In this document: piece by piece, positions 1 through 12,115 of the stretch | How positions within the stretch are numbered: the stretch's first letter is position 1 | How the letters are laid out: each line of letters starts with the position of its first letter | Program-made: the position numbers and the translations under genes | The notes under the pieces: generated by a model | Database searches by the model: none | Told to the model about the DNA's origin: nothing | Seen by the model: the letters and a program-made list of their open reading frames with translations, nothing else | Source of the DNA: Stomorhina lunata | Taxonomy: Eukaryota > Arthropoda > Insecta > Diptera > Rhiniidae | DNA: 64,000 bases | Direction: 5' to 3' | NCBI GenBank assembly: GCA_933228675.1 | Contig: OW121743.1 | Span: 53,176,328-53,240,327 of the forward strand

Positions 1-2709
1 AATTTTTGAAAAATTTCCTATAAAAATAAGAAATTTTTGAAAAATTTCCTATAAAAGTAAGAAATTTTTGAAAAATTTCCTATAAAAATAAGAAATTTTT
101 GAAAAATTTCCTATAAAAATAAGAAATTTTTGAAAAATTTCCTATAAAAATAAGAAATTTTTGAAAAATTTCCTATAAAAATAAGAAATTTTTGAAAAAT
201 TTCCTATAAAAATAAGAAATTTTTGAAAAATTTCCTATAAAAATAAGAAATTTTTGAAAAATTTCCTATAAAAATAAGAAATTTTTGAAAAATTTCCTAT
301 AAAAATAAGAAATTTTTGAAAAATTTCCTATAAAAATAAGAAATTTTTGAAAAATTTCCTATAAAAATAAGAAATTTTTGAAAAATTTCCTATAAAAATA
401 AGAAATTTTTGAAAAATTTCCTATAAAAATAAGAAATTTTTGAAAAATTTCCTATAAAAATAAGAAATTTTTGAAAAATTTCCTATAAAAATAAGAAATT
501 TTTGAAAAATTTCCTATAAAAATAAGAAATTTTTGAAAAATTTCCTATAAAAATAAGAAATTTTTGAAAAATTTCCTATAAAAATAAGAAATTTTTGAAA
601 AATTTCCTATAAAAATAAGAAATTTTTGAAAAATTTCCTATAAAAATAAGAAATTTTTGAAAAATTTCCTATAAAAATAAGAAATTTTTGAAAAATTTCC
701 TATAAAAATAAGAAATTTTTGAAAAATTTCCTATAAAAATAAGAAATTTTTGAAAAATTTCCTATAAAAATAAGAAATTTTTGAAAAATTTCCTATAAAA
801 ATAAGAAATTTTTGAAAAATTTCCTATAAAAATAAGAAATTTTTGAAAAATTTCCTATAAAAATAAGAAATTTTTGAAAAATTTCCTATAAAAATAAGAA
901 ATTTTTGAAAAATTTCCTAAAAAAATAAGAAATTTTTGAAAAATTTCCTATAAAAATAAGAAATTTTTGAAAAATTTCCTATAAAAATAAGAAATTTTTG
1001 AAAAATTTCCTATAAAAATAAGAAATTTTTGAAAAATTTCCTATAAAAATAAGAAATTTTTGAAAAATTTCCTATAAAAATAAGAAATTTTTGAAAAATT
1101 TCCTATAAAAATAAGAAATTTTTGAAAAATTTCCTATAAAAATAAGAAATTTTTGAAAAATTTCCTATAAAAATAAGAAATTTTTGAAAAATTTCCTATA
1201 AAAATAAGAAATTTTTGAAAAATTTCCTATAAAAATAAGAAATTTTTGAAAAATTTCCTATAAAAATAAGAAATTTTTGAAAAATTTCCTATAAAAATAA
1301 GAAATTTTTTAAAAATTTCCTATAAAAATAAGAAATTTTTTAAAAATTTCCTATAAAAATAAGAAATTTTTGAAAAATTTCCTATAAAAATAAGAAATTT
1401 TTGAAAAATTTCCTATAAAAATAAGAAATTTTTGAAAAATTTCCTATAAAAATAAGAAATTTTTGAAAAATTTCCTATAAAAATAAGAAATTTTTGAAAA
1501 ATTTCCTATAAAAATAAGAAATTTTTGAAAAATTTCCTATAAAAATAAGAAATTTTTGAAAAATTTCCTATAAAAATAAGAAATTTTTGAAAAATTTCCT
1601 ATAAAAATAAGAAATTTTTGAAAAATTTCCTATAAAAATAAGAAATTTTTGAAAAATTTCCTATAAAAATAAGAAATTTTTGAAAAAATTCCTATAAAAA
1701 TAAGAAATTTTTGAAAAATTTCCTATAAAAATAAGAAATTTTTGAAAAATTTCCTATAAAAATAAGAAATTTTTGAAAAATTTCCTATAAAAATAAGAAA
1801 TTTTTGAAAAATTTCCTATAAAAATAAGAAATTTTTGAAAAATTTCCTATAAAAATAAGAAATTTTTGAAAAATTTCCTATAAAAATAAGAAATTTTTGA
1901 AAAATTTCCTATAAAAATAAGAAATTTTTGAAAAATTTCCTATAAAAATAAGAAATTTTTGAAAAATTTCCTATAAAAATAAGAAATTTTTGAAAAATTT
2001 CCTATAAAAATAAGAAATTTTTGAAAAATTTCCTATAAAAATAAGAAATTTTTGAAAAATTTCCTATAAAAATAAGAAATTTTTGAAAAATTTCCTATAA
2101 AAATAAGAAATTTTTGAAAAATTTCCTATAAAAATAAGAAATTTTTGAAAAATTTCCTATAAAAATAAGAAATTTTTAAAAAATTTCCTATAAAAATAAG
2201 AAATTTTTGAAAACATTCCTATAAAAATTAGAAATTTTTGAAAAATTTCCTATAAAAATAAGAAATTTTTGAAAAATTTCCTATAAAAATAAGAAATTTT
2301 TGAAAAATTTTCTATAAAAATAAGAAATTTTTGAAACATTTCCTATAAAAATAAGAAATTTTTGAAAAATTTCCTATAAAAATAAGAAAATTTTGAAAAA
2401 TTTCCTATAAAAATAAGAAATTTTTGAAAAATTTCCTATAAAAATAAGAAATTTTTGAAAAATTTCCTATAAAAATAAGAAATTTTTGAAAAATTTCCTA
2501 TAAAAATAAGAAACTTTTGAAAAATTTCCTATAAAAATAAGAAATTTTTGAAAAATTTCCTATAAAAATAAGAAATTTTTGAAAAATTTCCTATAAAAAT
2601 AAGAAATTTTTGAAAATTTTCCTTTAAAAATAAGAAATTTTTGAAAAATTTCCTATAAAAATAGGAAATTTTTGAAAAATTTCCTATAAAAATTAGAAAT
2701 TTTTGAAAA
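1..2709. repeat. 31-bp A/T satellite array (family S1), truncated by window start
   Basis: About 87 head-to-tail copies of a 31 bp unit. Two consecutive units shift the 60-base lines by two bases, which fixes the period. The unit joins a 17 bp near-palindrome AAATTTTTGAAAAATTT to CCTATAAAAATAAG. Copies are almost identical from 1 to about 2150. Substitutions then accumulate toward the right edge (2160-2709), where the array dissolves into unique sequence, as expected if homogenisation is weaker at an edge. No coding function. Confidence 0.97.
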
Positions 2710-3473
2710 ATATTATTAATTACAAAAATTTAATTAACGTTTAACTTTACAAAAATACGCGTTTCTACAGAAACTTGACTAGAGGAACATAAATATTTTA
2801 AGAACACCCTCTTCAAGCGACAGCTTATAAAAATATTAGCATAAAAATCCTAATAAACCATTTTCATCGTTTAATCACAGCGTAAAAAGGTATAATAAAG
2901 AAAAATTACCAAAAAGAAAATGTTTATGAAAATTATATTAAATGACAAAATAAAATTATGAATAAATCACATAAAAATATAGTATAAATAAAGCATTAAA
3001 AATGTGCTTTTAACACAAAAAAAAGCAGCTCAATAACCACCAAGTCTTGAACACACACTCAAAAAATTTATGTATCAAAGAAAATTTGGTAAAGTTTTTG
3101 TAAGAAGGAAATGTTAGGACATGAGCATGAGCTGCTAAGTATGTGGTGGTGAGGTTGATTGGATTTTTGGTCAAAAAGGGTTTGTCATTTTTCTAACTTC
3201 TTAGAACTGTGAAGTCAAGCGTTAAAATTAAATTGATTTTTCAACATTTATGGTTATATCTTTTGCTGTATATATTTACCTTTTTAGTTCCATAATATTT
3301 GGAAAATATTAAATTTCAGTTATTGCTTTTTTTGTGTTCAAGCTTTTCGTTGATGTTACACTTTTGCACGTTTCTTAACTAACCTTGAGCTTAAAATCCA
3401 TTGAATAATGGAATTAAAAGCCAGAAAGTTTTTAAAGAAACATAAAGAGTCTTCCGCAGCATCTCCAAATAAG
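2710..3473. other. AT-rich intergenic sequence, no gene seen
   Basis: Non-repetitive AT-rich DNA between the satellite and a dispersed element. I see no frame with protein-family signatures and no RNA gene. Confidence 0.6.
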
Positions 3474-4750
3474 ATTTTATACCCACCATCAAAAAGAATA
3501 TTGGCTCAAAAATCAAAAACGATATATATTCTGAATCCTTATGGAATTCTAAGACGATTGAGCGATGTCCGTCTGTCTGTCTGTCTGTCTGTTGAAATCA
3601 CGATAACGCCTAAACGAAAGGAGCCAGCTCACTGAAACTTAGTAGAAACATCGGTTAATATTTGACCATAGCTCCCGTATAGCCTCGTCTAGACTAATCG
3701 CTTATTTGCTTATAAATGACAAATTATAACAGCTATGATGACAAAATATGGTATCTAGAAGTTTTACATAAGCACTAGGCAGCATTTAAAATTTCATCGA
3801 AATCGGTTCACATTTAACCATAGCTCCCATATAAAAAACCTACGGAAACAGCCTAAATTCCACCTGAAATTCACTTAAATGCCAATAAATAATAAACTGT
3901 AATAGCTTTCGCCACTAAATTTAGCACAAGAAAGTCTTATGTGAATACCAGCCAGTGTGGAAAATTTTATCTCAATCGGTCACCATTTGACCATAGCTCC
4001 CATATAAAAAACTTACGGAAACACAAAAATACAAAAAGAAAAGGGGGTTTATGTCCGTTAGATAAAAGCGCTAAAGCGCCTTAACTAAAAGGGCTACAGA
4101 AACAAAATTTTACAAAAGGAAGTCTTATGTGAATGCCAGCCAGTTTGCAAAATTTTTAATCGGTCACCATTTGACAATAGCTCCCATATAAAAAACTTAC
4201 AGAAATACAAAAACCCAAAAAGAAAAGGGGGTTTATGTCGGTCTGTCCGTCAGATAAAAGTGCGATATCTCCTTAACTACAAAAGCTAGAGACACAAAAT
4301 TTTACATAAGTATTTTTGATATGTAACAAAAGTTGTGTACTGAAAATGGGCGAAATCGGTTCACATTTAGTTAGAGCTCCCATATAATCCCGCCCCGGGA
4401 AACATATGAATGCTGATAAATTGAATACAATTGTAATAGCTATGACGACTAAATTTAGGTTAGAGAAGTTTTATGCAACTATTGGTCAGTATATCAAATT
4501 TTATAGAAATCGGTCCATATTTGACTATAGCTTTCATACAAAAAACACTCCCGGAAACCAAAAGAAATGTAGCAAAGGCCAGTTAAATGCTATTAAATTA
4601 GAAACTGTAACAGCTAAATTTTGCAAGAATAAGCTCTATATAAAAACCAGCCAGTATGTAAAATTTTGTTACAATCGATAAAAATTTAGCTATAATTCTT
4701 TTATATATAACATCTCCTTTTTGTAACTACAATCAAAAAGATTCTGAGGT
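3474..4750 (+). mobile_element. Helentron/DINE-like dispersed element, family A (copy A1)
   Basis: Begins with a TATACCCACC hairpin arm, but the other arm is lost: about 50 bp present in the copy at 44621 is missing. A (GTCT)n tract lies at about 3568-3592. A module then recurs with ATCGG..CACATTTGACCATAGCTCCCATAT at about 3660, 3810, 3980, 4170, 4360 and 4525, so the body is a degenerate tandem of 150-190 bp modules. The right boundary is uncertain. Shared sequence with copy A2 runs to an ACTACAATCAAAA motif near 4735. Short open frames here are random. Assignment to Helentron/DINE rests on the hairpin ends and GTCY tract. Confidence 0.65.
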
Positions 4751-6608
4751 ACAAACAGCATTTTAAGATAATGTATATGGTAGATGCATTAGGAACTCCT
4801 AACAAAATATATGGACCTGTCGTATTACTATCAACTTCTTTATCCTAACTAAATATTAAGCTAAACGAAAAGTATTTAACAACTTATTAATGCAAAATCA
4901 TACCCGGTTACGATAGCGAATTCTTTTCAAAGTAAATAAATACTAGGGAAACCACTTACACACTTTTGAATGTTGAACTGTAAAGCTACTGCGACCGAAG
5001 TTATTCCAAATATTTTACCAACAATACCAACTAGAGTCACAACTTTTTTTTCAATTTGGTACACGTTTTGAATTTGCTGCACCCTCGTAGATATATGAGA
5101 TATCTATAATATTAATACGCAAGCACCCATTTATTATCCCCTTTTATGCTTTAATTATACACTCATTTCTGGAAAATTTTATACCATTTGAAAGGTATTT
5201 TTCCGTAGATCAGACGAATCTATATTTTATTAAAATCGGTTCAGTTTTAAAAAATCGGTTTGGTATTTAAAAATCTTACTAACACAATAAAGAAAACTCA
5301 CATGCATATGAAATTCACTATTAAGAATCAAACAAAAGAAATTGTATGCAAACATGTTTTCTTTTGTTTTTATTATTTTTGGTGAGTGATGAGAATAAAA
5401 GAGTATATTTATGGGGAGATAGTGGCAGACAAAGACAAGAATAAAGAGTATTTTATTACAATTAAACAAATGTTTTTGTTTTGTAAAATAATAGCAACAA
5501 AAATTATTGGTATTGTTTTTATTATTTGTGGTGAGGGAGTGAAAGAAAAAATTAAAATTTTGGAAGATTTGACAAAAAAAAGTGCTTAAAATGTAAACCT
5601 ATCAAATTTGAATTATTTTATGGAATTTTGTTTTTTGGGTTGGTTTATTGGTATAAAATCTTCGAGTAATTGAGGAATAAATATTGTGTTAAAAAATTAA
5701 ATAATATTGCAGTTAAGGGCACTCATGAAATCATTAAGAGCTATTTTACAATGCCAATTTTTTTAAGGGTCACAGTAGTAATGGATAAGAACATTGTGAC
5801 TTATACCCACTTACCGATTAAAAAAAACAGTCTTTTGAAGGAAAGTTTATAATAATTACAGATTATTATCAAGAAAAGGAATTAAATGATCGGTCTGAAT
5901 CAAATGTAAATTCAAAACTGATTAATGTTTAGAAAATGCTATAATATCAGGAAGGAATATTAAAAGGCAAACTTTGCATTGCGACTGGAATGGTTTAAAA
6001 CTGTAAGCTTTTACAGATTCCAAGTACTTCGTGGTTCTCGTGGTTAATTATGCAGTAAAATGATAATAAATTTTAAATATTAGGATCTTTGTTAAAAATT
6101 TAAGTAAGACCTTGATTTCTCTATAATTTTTGTCAGTCCGTTAGTAACGCTTACAAGTTTATCTGTTCATCACTTCACAGAGCATTTTGACATCGATAAC
6201 GCAAGATGTTTTGATAAGAGATACTAAGTCTAACACTTTTTCCCTCTCAATCACTTCTGAAGATGCACAAACGGTTTATTATGGAATATCTTGAATCAGT
6301 AAACTCTTCGAGAGCTACACAATTTTTAATTATAGTGTTGCCAATTTGGATAATTCGACGCTCTGTTGTATGGAGTGACATATAAATCAATGAGATCAAT
6401 TTCTCCACATATCCGTTTAGCCCGAGCAATTTTAAAAACTTGCTACATCGACACTGTCATTTTTGACTTAAAGCTCTGATTGTATGAGTTTTCTTTTTAT
6501 AGAGAAGTAGCACTCAGGCAAATACTGCCTAAACATATGGAGTATATACGAATTGGGTACCCTTATTTGGTAAGGGGATGGTAGAGAAGAGAAAGGTATA
6601 TGTATCTA
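4751..6608. other. AT-rich intergenic sequence, no gene seen
   Basis: Unique-looking AT-rich DNA. Frames of 60-79 codons occur but are low complexity and lack recognisable domains, and no splice-linked coding pattern is evident. I see nothing I can annotate. Confidence 0.5.
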
Positions 6609-6898
6609 TTTTTTGAACAGTGAAGTTGCACCATTTGTTGTTATTTAGACGCATTTTTTTGTTTTACAGCCAATTTTATTTATTTTTAGTAGACGGCGTG
6701 TTATTGCTGTAGTCTTACTGCCGACGGAAGATGCTGTGGTAATTAATAACTTTAATTCTGTTGTCATTGACCCAGTGGAGCATAGGGCCTTAAATTTAAT
6801 AGAAATTAATAATTACAGAAATTGTTGTTGCCGAGACCGGGGATCGAACTCAGACTCAATGTAATATTACGTGCTAACCAACTAAGCCACAGCACGGG
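6609..6898 (-). mobile_element. tRNA-derived SINE (family 1), minus strand
   Basis: Read on the minus strand it starts CCCGTGCTGTGGCTTAGTTG. The A box TGGCTTAGTTGG is at 6878-6889, and the B box GAGTTCGATCC, the reverse complement of plus-strand GGATCGAACTC, is at 6841-6851, at normal tRNA spacing. The tRNA-like head is followed by a body shared with the copy at 10300-10558: a CGGCAACA.CAATTTCT segment, a TAACACGCCGTC segment, a TTGGCTGTAAA segment and an ACTTCACT.TTCAAAAA end. This is a Pol III-transcribed non-autonomous retroposon. I could not identify target-site duplications. Confidence 0.8.
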
Positions 6899-6979
6899 AA
6901 ATTTGTATTCACAATGAACTAGATGACGGTCGATTGTGTCGACCGCAGGATACGCTAGTGTTTCTAAATTTAACACAAC

Positions 6980-7031
6980 TTGATGGTGGGTATATTAGAT
7001 TCGGCACAGCCGAATCTAACACTTTTACTTG
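6980..7031 (+). mobile_element. Solo 3' end of a Helentron-like element
   Basis: A 9 bp stem with 3 nt loop (AGATTCGGC-aca-GCCGAATCT) is followed by about 14 nt and ACTTGT. This is the same end signature as at 18253-18290 and 32552-32590. It stands alone directly upstream of the complete B1 element, so it is an orphan terminus. Confidence 0.6.
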
Positions 7032-7803
7032 TTATACACTTCACCATCATAGGTGGAAAGGGTATTATAAGTTTGTGCTGATGTATGTAACGCATGAAAA
7101 TATTTGTCTTAGACCCACCGTTTAGTATACTAATAGGCTTAGAATCACTTTCTGACTCGATTTAGCGATGTCCGTCCGTCCGTCCGTCTGGCTGGCTGGA
7201 CCCCCATGTAAACCTTGTAATCAAACTACAGGTCGCAATTCTAAAGATAATTTGATGAAATTTGGCATAGATCATTTTTTTTGATAATGTTCGTCAAAAT
7301 CGGTCGATTATTTATGGTACCTCTCATAGGTTCCACTTACGGAATTGATATATTGGCCACAAATATCAATATTTTTTCATGAAATTTAAATCTAAAAAGA
7401 ATACTGCTTATGTACACTAAAATCACTGTACCAAATATCGTTAAAATCGCTCCACATTTGACCATAGCTCCCATACAAACTCTTTTTCTCAAAACGCACT
7501 AAATGAGACAAAATTCATTAAAACGCTCGTAAAGGAGATAATGAGAATTTTAAGTTTATTTTTTGCATTCATCATTTTTGTAACAACTGTAATCAATGTG
7601 CCAGATTTCGAGATAATCGGTCCACATTTGACCCTAGCTCTCATATAAGTCCAAATGACGGAAACAGCTTAAATGTATAAGTTTGTACAATGGCAAAATT
7701 TAGCAAAAATTTGTCTTTATACAGGAAAAATAACACCTTTGACCTTAGTGTTGAAGGGTATCGTATGGTCGGGCTTGACCGACTACAGCACTTTCTTACT
7801 TGT
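7032..7803 (+). mobile_element. Helentron/DINE-like element, family B (copy B1)
   Basis: Both ends are present. The left end is TATACACTTCACCATCATAG, closing into the hairpin arm GGTGGAAAGGGTATTATAAG. The right end is a GGTCGGGCTTGACCGAC stem-loop followed by ..CTTTCTTACTTGT. A (GTCC)n tract lies at about 7169-7190, followed by GGCTGGCTGG. Three CACATTTGACC.TAGCTC modules recur. Length is about 770 bp and there is no coding capacity. A2 abuts it on the right. Confidence 0.7.
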
Positions 7804-8805
7804 TTTGATTGTAGATATAAGAAGGTGATGATATCTAATTATCGCCAAATGTTGGCTGATTGTAATAAAATTTTATACACTGGCTGGTATTTATATAAAG
7901 CTTATTCTTGCAAAATTATGTGTCTATAGCTCTCATAGTTGCTAATTTAATAGGTTTTAACTTGCCTTTGCTATTTTTTTTTTTTTTTTTGTTTTTTTGG
8001 GAGTGTTTTTTATATGAAAGCCTATAAAATTTGATATACTGACCAATAGTTGAATAAAACTTCTCTATTCTAAATTTAGTCGTCATAGCTATTACAATTG
8101 TATTCAATTTATCAGGGGTAGGGTTATATGGGGGCTTTATCCAAATGTGAAACGATTTCGCCCTTTTTCAGTAAATACACAAATTCCTTAAGATATCAAA
8201 AATACATTTGTAAAATTTTGTTTCTCTAGCTCTTGTAGTTAAGGAGCTATCGCACTTTTAGCTGAGGGACAGACGGACATAAATTCCCTTTTCTTTTTGT
8301 ATTTTTGTGTTTCCGTAAGTTTTTTGTACGGAAGCTATGGTCAAATGGTGAACGATTTTGAAAAAACTTTGCACACTCGCTGACATTGACATAAGACTTC
8401 CTTGCACTAAATTTAGTGGTTATATCTGCTATAGTTTTAGATTTATTGGAATTTAAGTGTATTTTAGGTGAAATTTAGGCTGTTTTCATAAATATTTTGT
8501 ATGGGAGCTATAGCCAAATATGAACAGATTTTGATGAAATTTTGTATGCTGTCTAGGGTCTATGCAAAACTTCTATGCCCTAAATTTTATTATCATAGCT
8601 ATTATAGTTTGTTATTTATTAGCAAATAAGCGATTAGAATAGGCGAGGTTATACGGGAGCTATAGTCAAATGTTAACCGATTTTGCCCAATTTCAATACT
8701 AAAATTTTGTTATAGATGAAGAATGTTTTTACTAAGTTTCAGTTAGCTAGCTCCTTTTGTTTAGGCGTTATAGTGATTTCAACAAACAGACAGACGGACA
8801 GACAG

Positions 8806-8848
<43 letters not shown>

Positions 8849-8983
8849 TCGCTCAATCGTCTTAGAATTTCATAGGGATTCAGAATATATATCGTTTTTG
8901 GTTTTTGAGCCAATATTAAGGAAATTACAAACGGAATGACAATCTCAATATACCCCCCATTCTTTTTTAAGGTGGGTATAAAA
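7804..8983 (-). mobile_element. Helentron/DINE-like element, family A (copy A2)
   Basis: Reverse-oriented relative of 3474-4750 and 44621-45094. The hairpin end GGTGGGTATA is at 8971-8980. A long CAGA-rich tract (the complement of GTCT/GTCC) runs at 8785-8848, and the CATAGCTCCCATAT modules appear in complement at about 8100, 8330, 8510 and 8660. A poly-T run at 7975-7990 lies inside it. Confidence 0.65.
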
Positions 8984-10299
8984 ATTCATAAAGTCAAAAT
9001 GAAAATAAATTAAAATTGTCATTAGTTAACCGAAACATGTTTTCATATATTTCCACCAAAACAAAAAAAGAAAAAGTAATTACATATTTGATTAGATTTG
9101 ATATGATATTAAAAAGGTAACAGGATAACAAACTTGTAATTCGTATACAACAGAAGGAAATGTAATAGAAATTATAACAATGTTTGCCTCGTACAATAAA
9201 ACTAATTAAATATTATAATTTATATTAAATATTAACTTTATACCTACATATACTACTCGTCGTACAAATGAATACACACAAACATGAAAATTTAATTAAA
9301 TTGATTTAAATCATAGACCAAAATTGGTTTTGGTTTCAGTTAAATTTATACCCGAAATACAGGAAAAATCACGGGAAAATGAAAAAAACAATTTTAGGGG
9401 TTTACTAAATTATTTTATGGTTTAATATTAAAACATGTTCCAAATAAATAAATACCCACAATATAGGTCGTTTATGTTGGATATTAAGGGGGTATCTAGG
9501 TATTATTAGAGGCATTAATGAATATTTTACAACTCTAACTAAAACAAATGAAGGTAATGACCAATTAAAATCAATTGGTATCACAAATACTTGCACATAT
9601 GTGCACATTTATACACGAATACATGCATATAAAAAGAAAAATGTTATAAAGGCAATTTGGGTTATTGGATTCTGAAACCAGCTTTATGAAATTACTTTAT
9701 GAATAGACATTAGGGGGGCTCAGCTTTAAACATAAAGGCTAAAAAACAGAAAATCGTGTAAACAGAATATTTAGTTCTTTTGATTTTTATAAGATTTTAC
9801 TTAACCTACATAAGTATTAGACTTTTTTGTATATGAAGATTATTTCGAGTTGTTTTGTTGGTCCCAACTAAGGTTTTGTGTTTCATACATGCCTTTATTT
9901 GTTCCAGAAAAATGGCTTTTTAAATGAATACTACACATGATACCTGCTGGGCAAATACTCGTAATAGAATATACATACATACAAACATTCATGTATACAC
10001 AAATACATATCCACATACATTTATGCATATTAATATTTATTTACAATATAAATATTTATATGTATAAAATAGCCACTGACATTCATTTTGAGGTAAATTA
10101 ATAACAAAGGCTGAACCAAATAAATGAAATTTTTATCAAAAAGTAAAAATTGAATGAAAAAAAGTTATTTTCCATATTAAGAAAATGTCTTAATATATAG
10201 AACTAAATAAAATTGAAAATAGGTTCGTTATTTTTAAATCTTCTTAAAAGAAAATTTTCAAATGGTAACACCATACCTCCTAAACTAAATAGGATATAA
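8984..10299. other. AT-rich intergenic sequence, no gene seen
   Basis: No repeat family or gene recognised. A CATA/TATG-rich microsatellite-like stretch lies around 9960-10025. Confidence 0.5.
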
Positions 10300-10558
10300 T
10301 GTGCATGGGTAAGTTGGTTAGGTAGTCGACTACTAAGCATAACATCTCATATTCAGCCTGGGTTCGAGTACCAGTTACGGCAACATCAATTTCTATAATT
10401 ACTAATTTCAATTAAAATAAGCAGCATCCTCTAAGGACGATAAGCCTACAGCGATAACACGCCGTCGATGTAAAATAAATCAATTGGCTGTAAAGCAAAA
10501 AGATTACATCATATGTCTTATAAACATATGTCTTATAAACTTCACTATTCAAAAATGC
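10300..10558 (+). mobile_element. tRNA-derived SINE (family 1), plus strand
   Basis: The A box TGGGTAAGTTGG is at 10306-10317 and the B box GGTTCGAGTACC at 10361-10372. The body is collinear with the minus-strand copy at 6609-6898 (CGGCAACATCAATTTCTATA, TAACACGCCGTC, TTGGCTGTAAAG, CTTCACTATTCAAAAA). It contains a local duplication of CATATGTCTTATAAA at about 10510-10537. The two copies differ at many positions, so both are old. Confidence 0.78.
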
Positions 10559-10964
10559 AAGTACATCGTTATCGCTTTTCCAAAGAATGTAACCCAAAAC
10601 GTTTATCCAGGTTAGAATCATAATTTTAAATTCGTTTACATCTGGCGATATAACGGGCGTTTTATTTTTTTATCGATTTCGATGAAATTTATTAGCGTGT
10701 TCCTAAATTCTGATCTATAGGAGTACGTTAGCATAATGTGGTATAGGCTGGTGAACTGGTAAAGTAACTTTTTTCTTAAACTGACAATATAATAATAATT
10801 TCATAAAGAAAATAATTTCTCACAAAATAAAGAAATTCTGGGAGTCAGGATAAAAAAATAAATTCGGGGTAAACACAAGAGCTGCTATTGTCTCAAACGA
10901 AAATTTTGATTTTAAAGAAATTGTTGATTTTATTTTAAATTACCTAAAAAAATGTGTGGTAAGA
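10559..10964. other. Intergenic sequence, no gene seen
   Basis: AT-rich DNA between a SINE and the second satellite block; nothing recognised. Confidence 0.5.
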
Positions 10965-11165
10965 AATGAGAAATTTTTATAAAAATTTACCATAAAAATA
11001 AGAAATTTTTGAAAAATTTCCCATAAAAATAAGAAATTTTTAAAAAATTTCCTATAAAAAAAAACAGAAATTTTTGAAAGTTTTTCTATAAAAAATAAGA
11101 AATTTTTGAAAATTTTCCTATAAAAATAAGAAATTTTGAAAAATTTCTCATAAAAATATAAAAAA
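10965..11165 (+). repeat. S1 satellite, degenerate, same orientation as 1-2709
   Basis: Six to seven diverged 29-32 bp units reading AGAAATTTTTGAAAAATTTC then CCTATAAAAATA. Orientation flips at about 11165. Confidence 0.85.
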
Positions 11166-12115
11166 TTTTTCAAAAATTTCTTAATTTTTATAGGAAATTT
11201 TTCAAAAATTTACAATTTTTCAAAAATTTCTCACTTTTACAGGAAATTTTCAAAAATTTCTCACTTTTACAGGAAATTTTCAAAAATTTCTAATTTTTAT
11301 AAGAAATTTTTCTAAAATTTCTTATTTTTATAGGAAATTTTCATAAATTTATTATTTTTATAGGAAATTTTTAAAAAATGTCTCATTTATATAGGAAATT
11401 TTTCATAAACATTTACTTCTATAAGAAATTTTTAAAAAATTTCTTATTTTTATAGGAAATTTTTTAAAATTTTCTTTATTTTCATATTAAATTTTTCAAG
11501 AATTTCTTTCTTTTATAGGAAATTTTTCAAAAATGTCTCATTTATATAGGAAATTTTTAATAAACATTTTACTTTTAAAACAAATTTTTCTACAATTTCT
11601 TATTTTTATAAGAAATTTTTCAAAAATTTCTTTATTTTCATATTAAATTTTTCAAAAATTTCTTATTTTTGTAGGAAATTTTTAAAAAATGTCTCATTTA
11701 TATAAAAAATTTTTCATAAACATTTACTTCTATAAGAAATTTTTCAAAAATTTCTTACTTTTATAGGAAATTTTTCAAAAATTTATTTATTTTATAGGAA
11801 AATTTTCAAAAATTTCTTATTTTTTTAGGAAAGTTTTCAAAAATTTCTTATTTTTATAGGAAATTTTTCAAAAATGTCTCATTTATATAGGAAATTTTTC
11901 ATAAACATTTTACTTTTATAAGAAATTTTCCAAAAATTTCTTATTTTTATGGGAAATTTTTCAAAAATTTCTTTATTTTCATATTAAATTTTTAAAAAAT
12001 TTCTTTATTTCATACGAAATTTTTCAAAAATTTCTTATTTTTATAGAAAATTTTTCCAAAATTTCTTATTTTTATAGAAAGTTTTTTAAAAATTTCTTAC
12101 TTTTATAGGAAACTT
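11166..12115 (-). repeat. S1 satellite, degenerate, inverted orientation
   Basis: Diverged units in the reverse orientation (TTCTTATTTTTATAGGAAAT then TTTTCAAAAA). They include a longer sub-repeat with CAAAAATGTCTCATTTATAT and CATAAACATTTACTT, seen near 11376, 11533, 11690 and 11873 at spacings of about 155-185 bp. Confidence 0.85.

Noticed and set aside
1..2709. CRISPR-like array (regular short repeats)
   Set aside because: There are no unique spacers; the whole 31 bp unit repeats, and the genome is that of an insect.
4406..4681. 91-codon frame in family A copy
   Set aside because: Frame is not conserved in the other A copies, so it is chance within a non-coding element.
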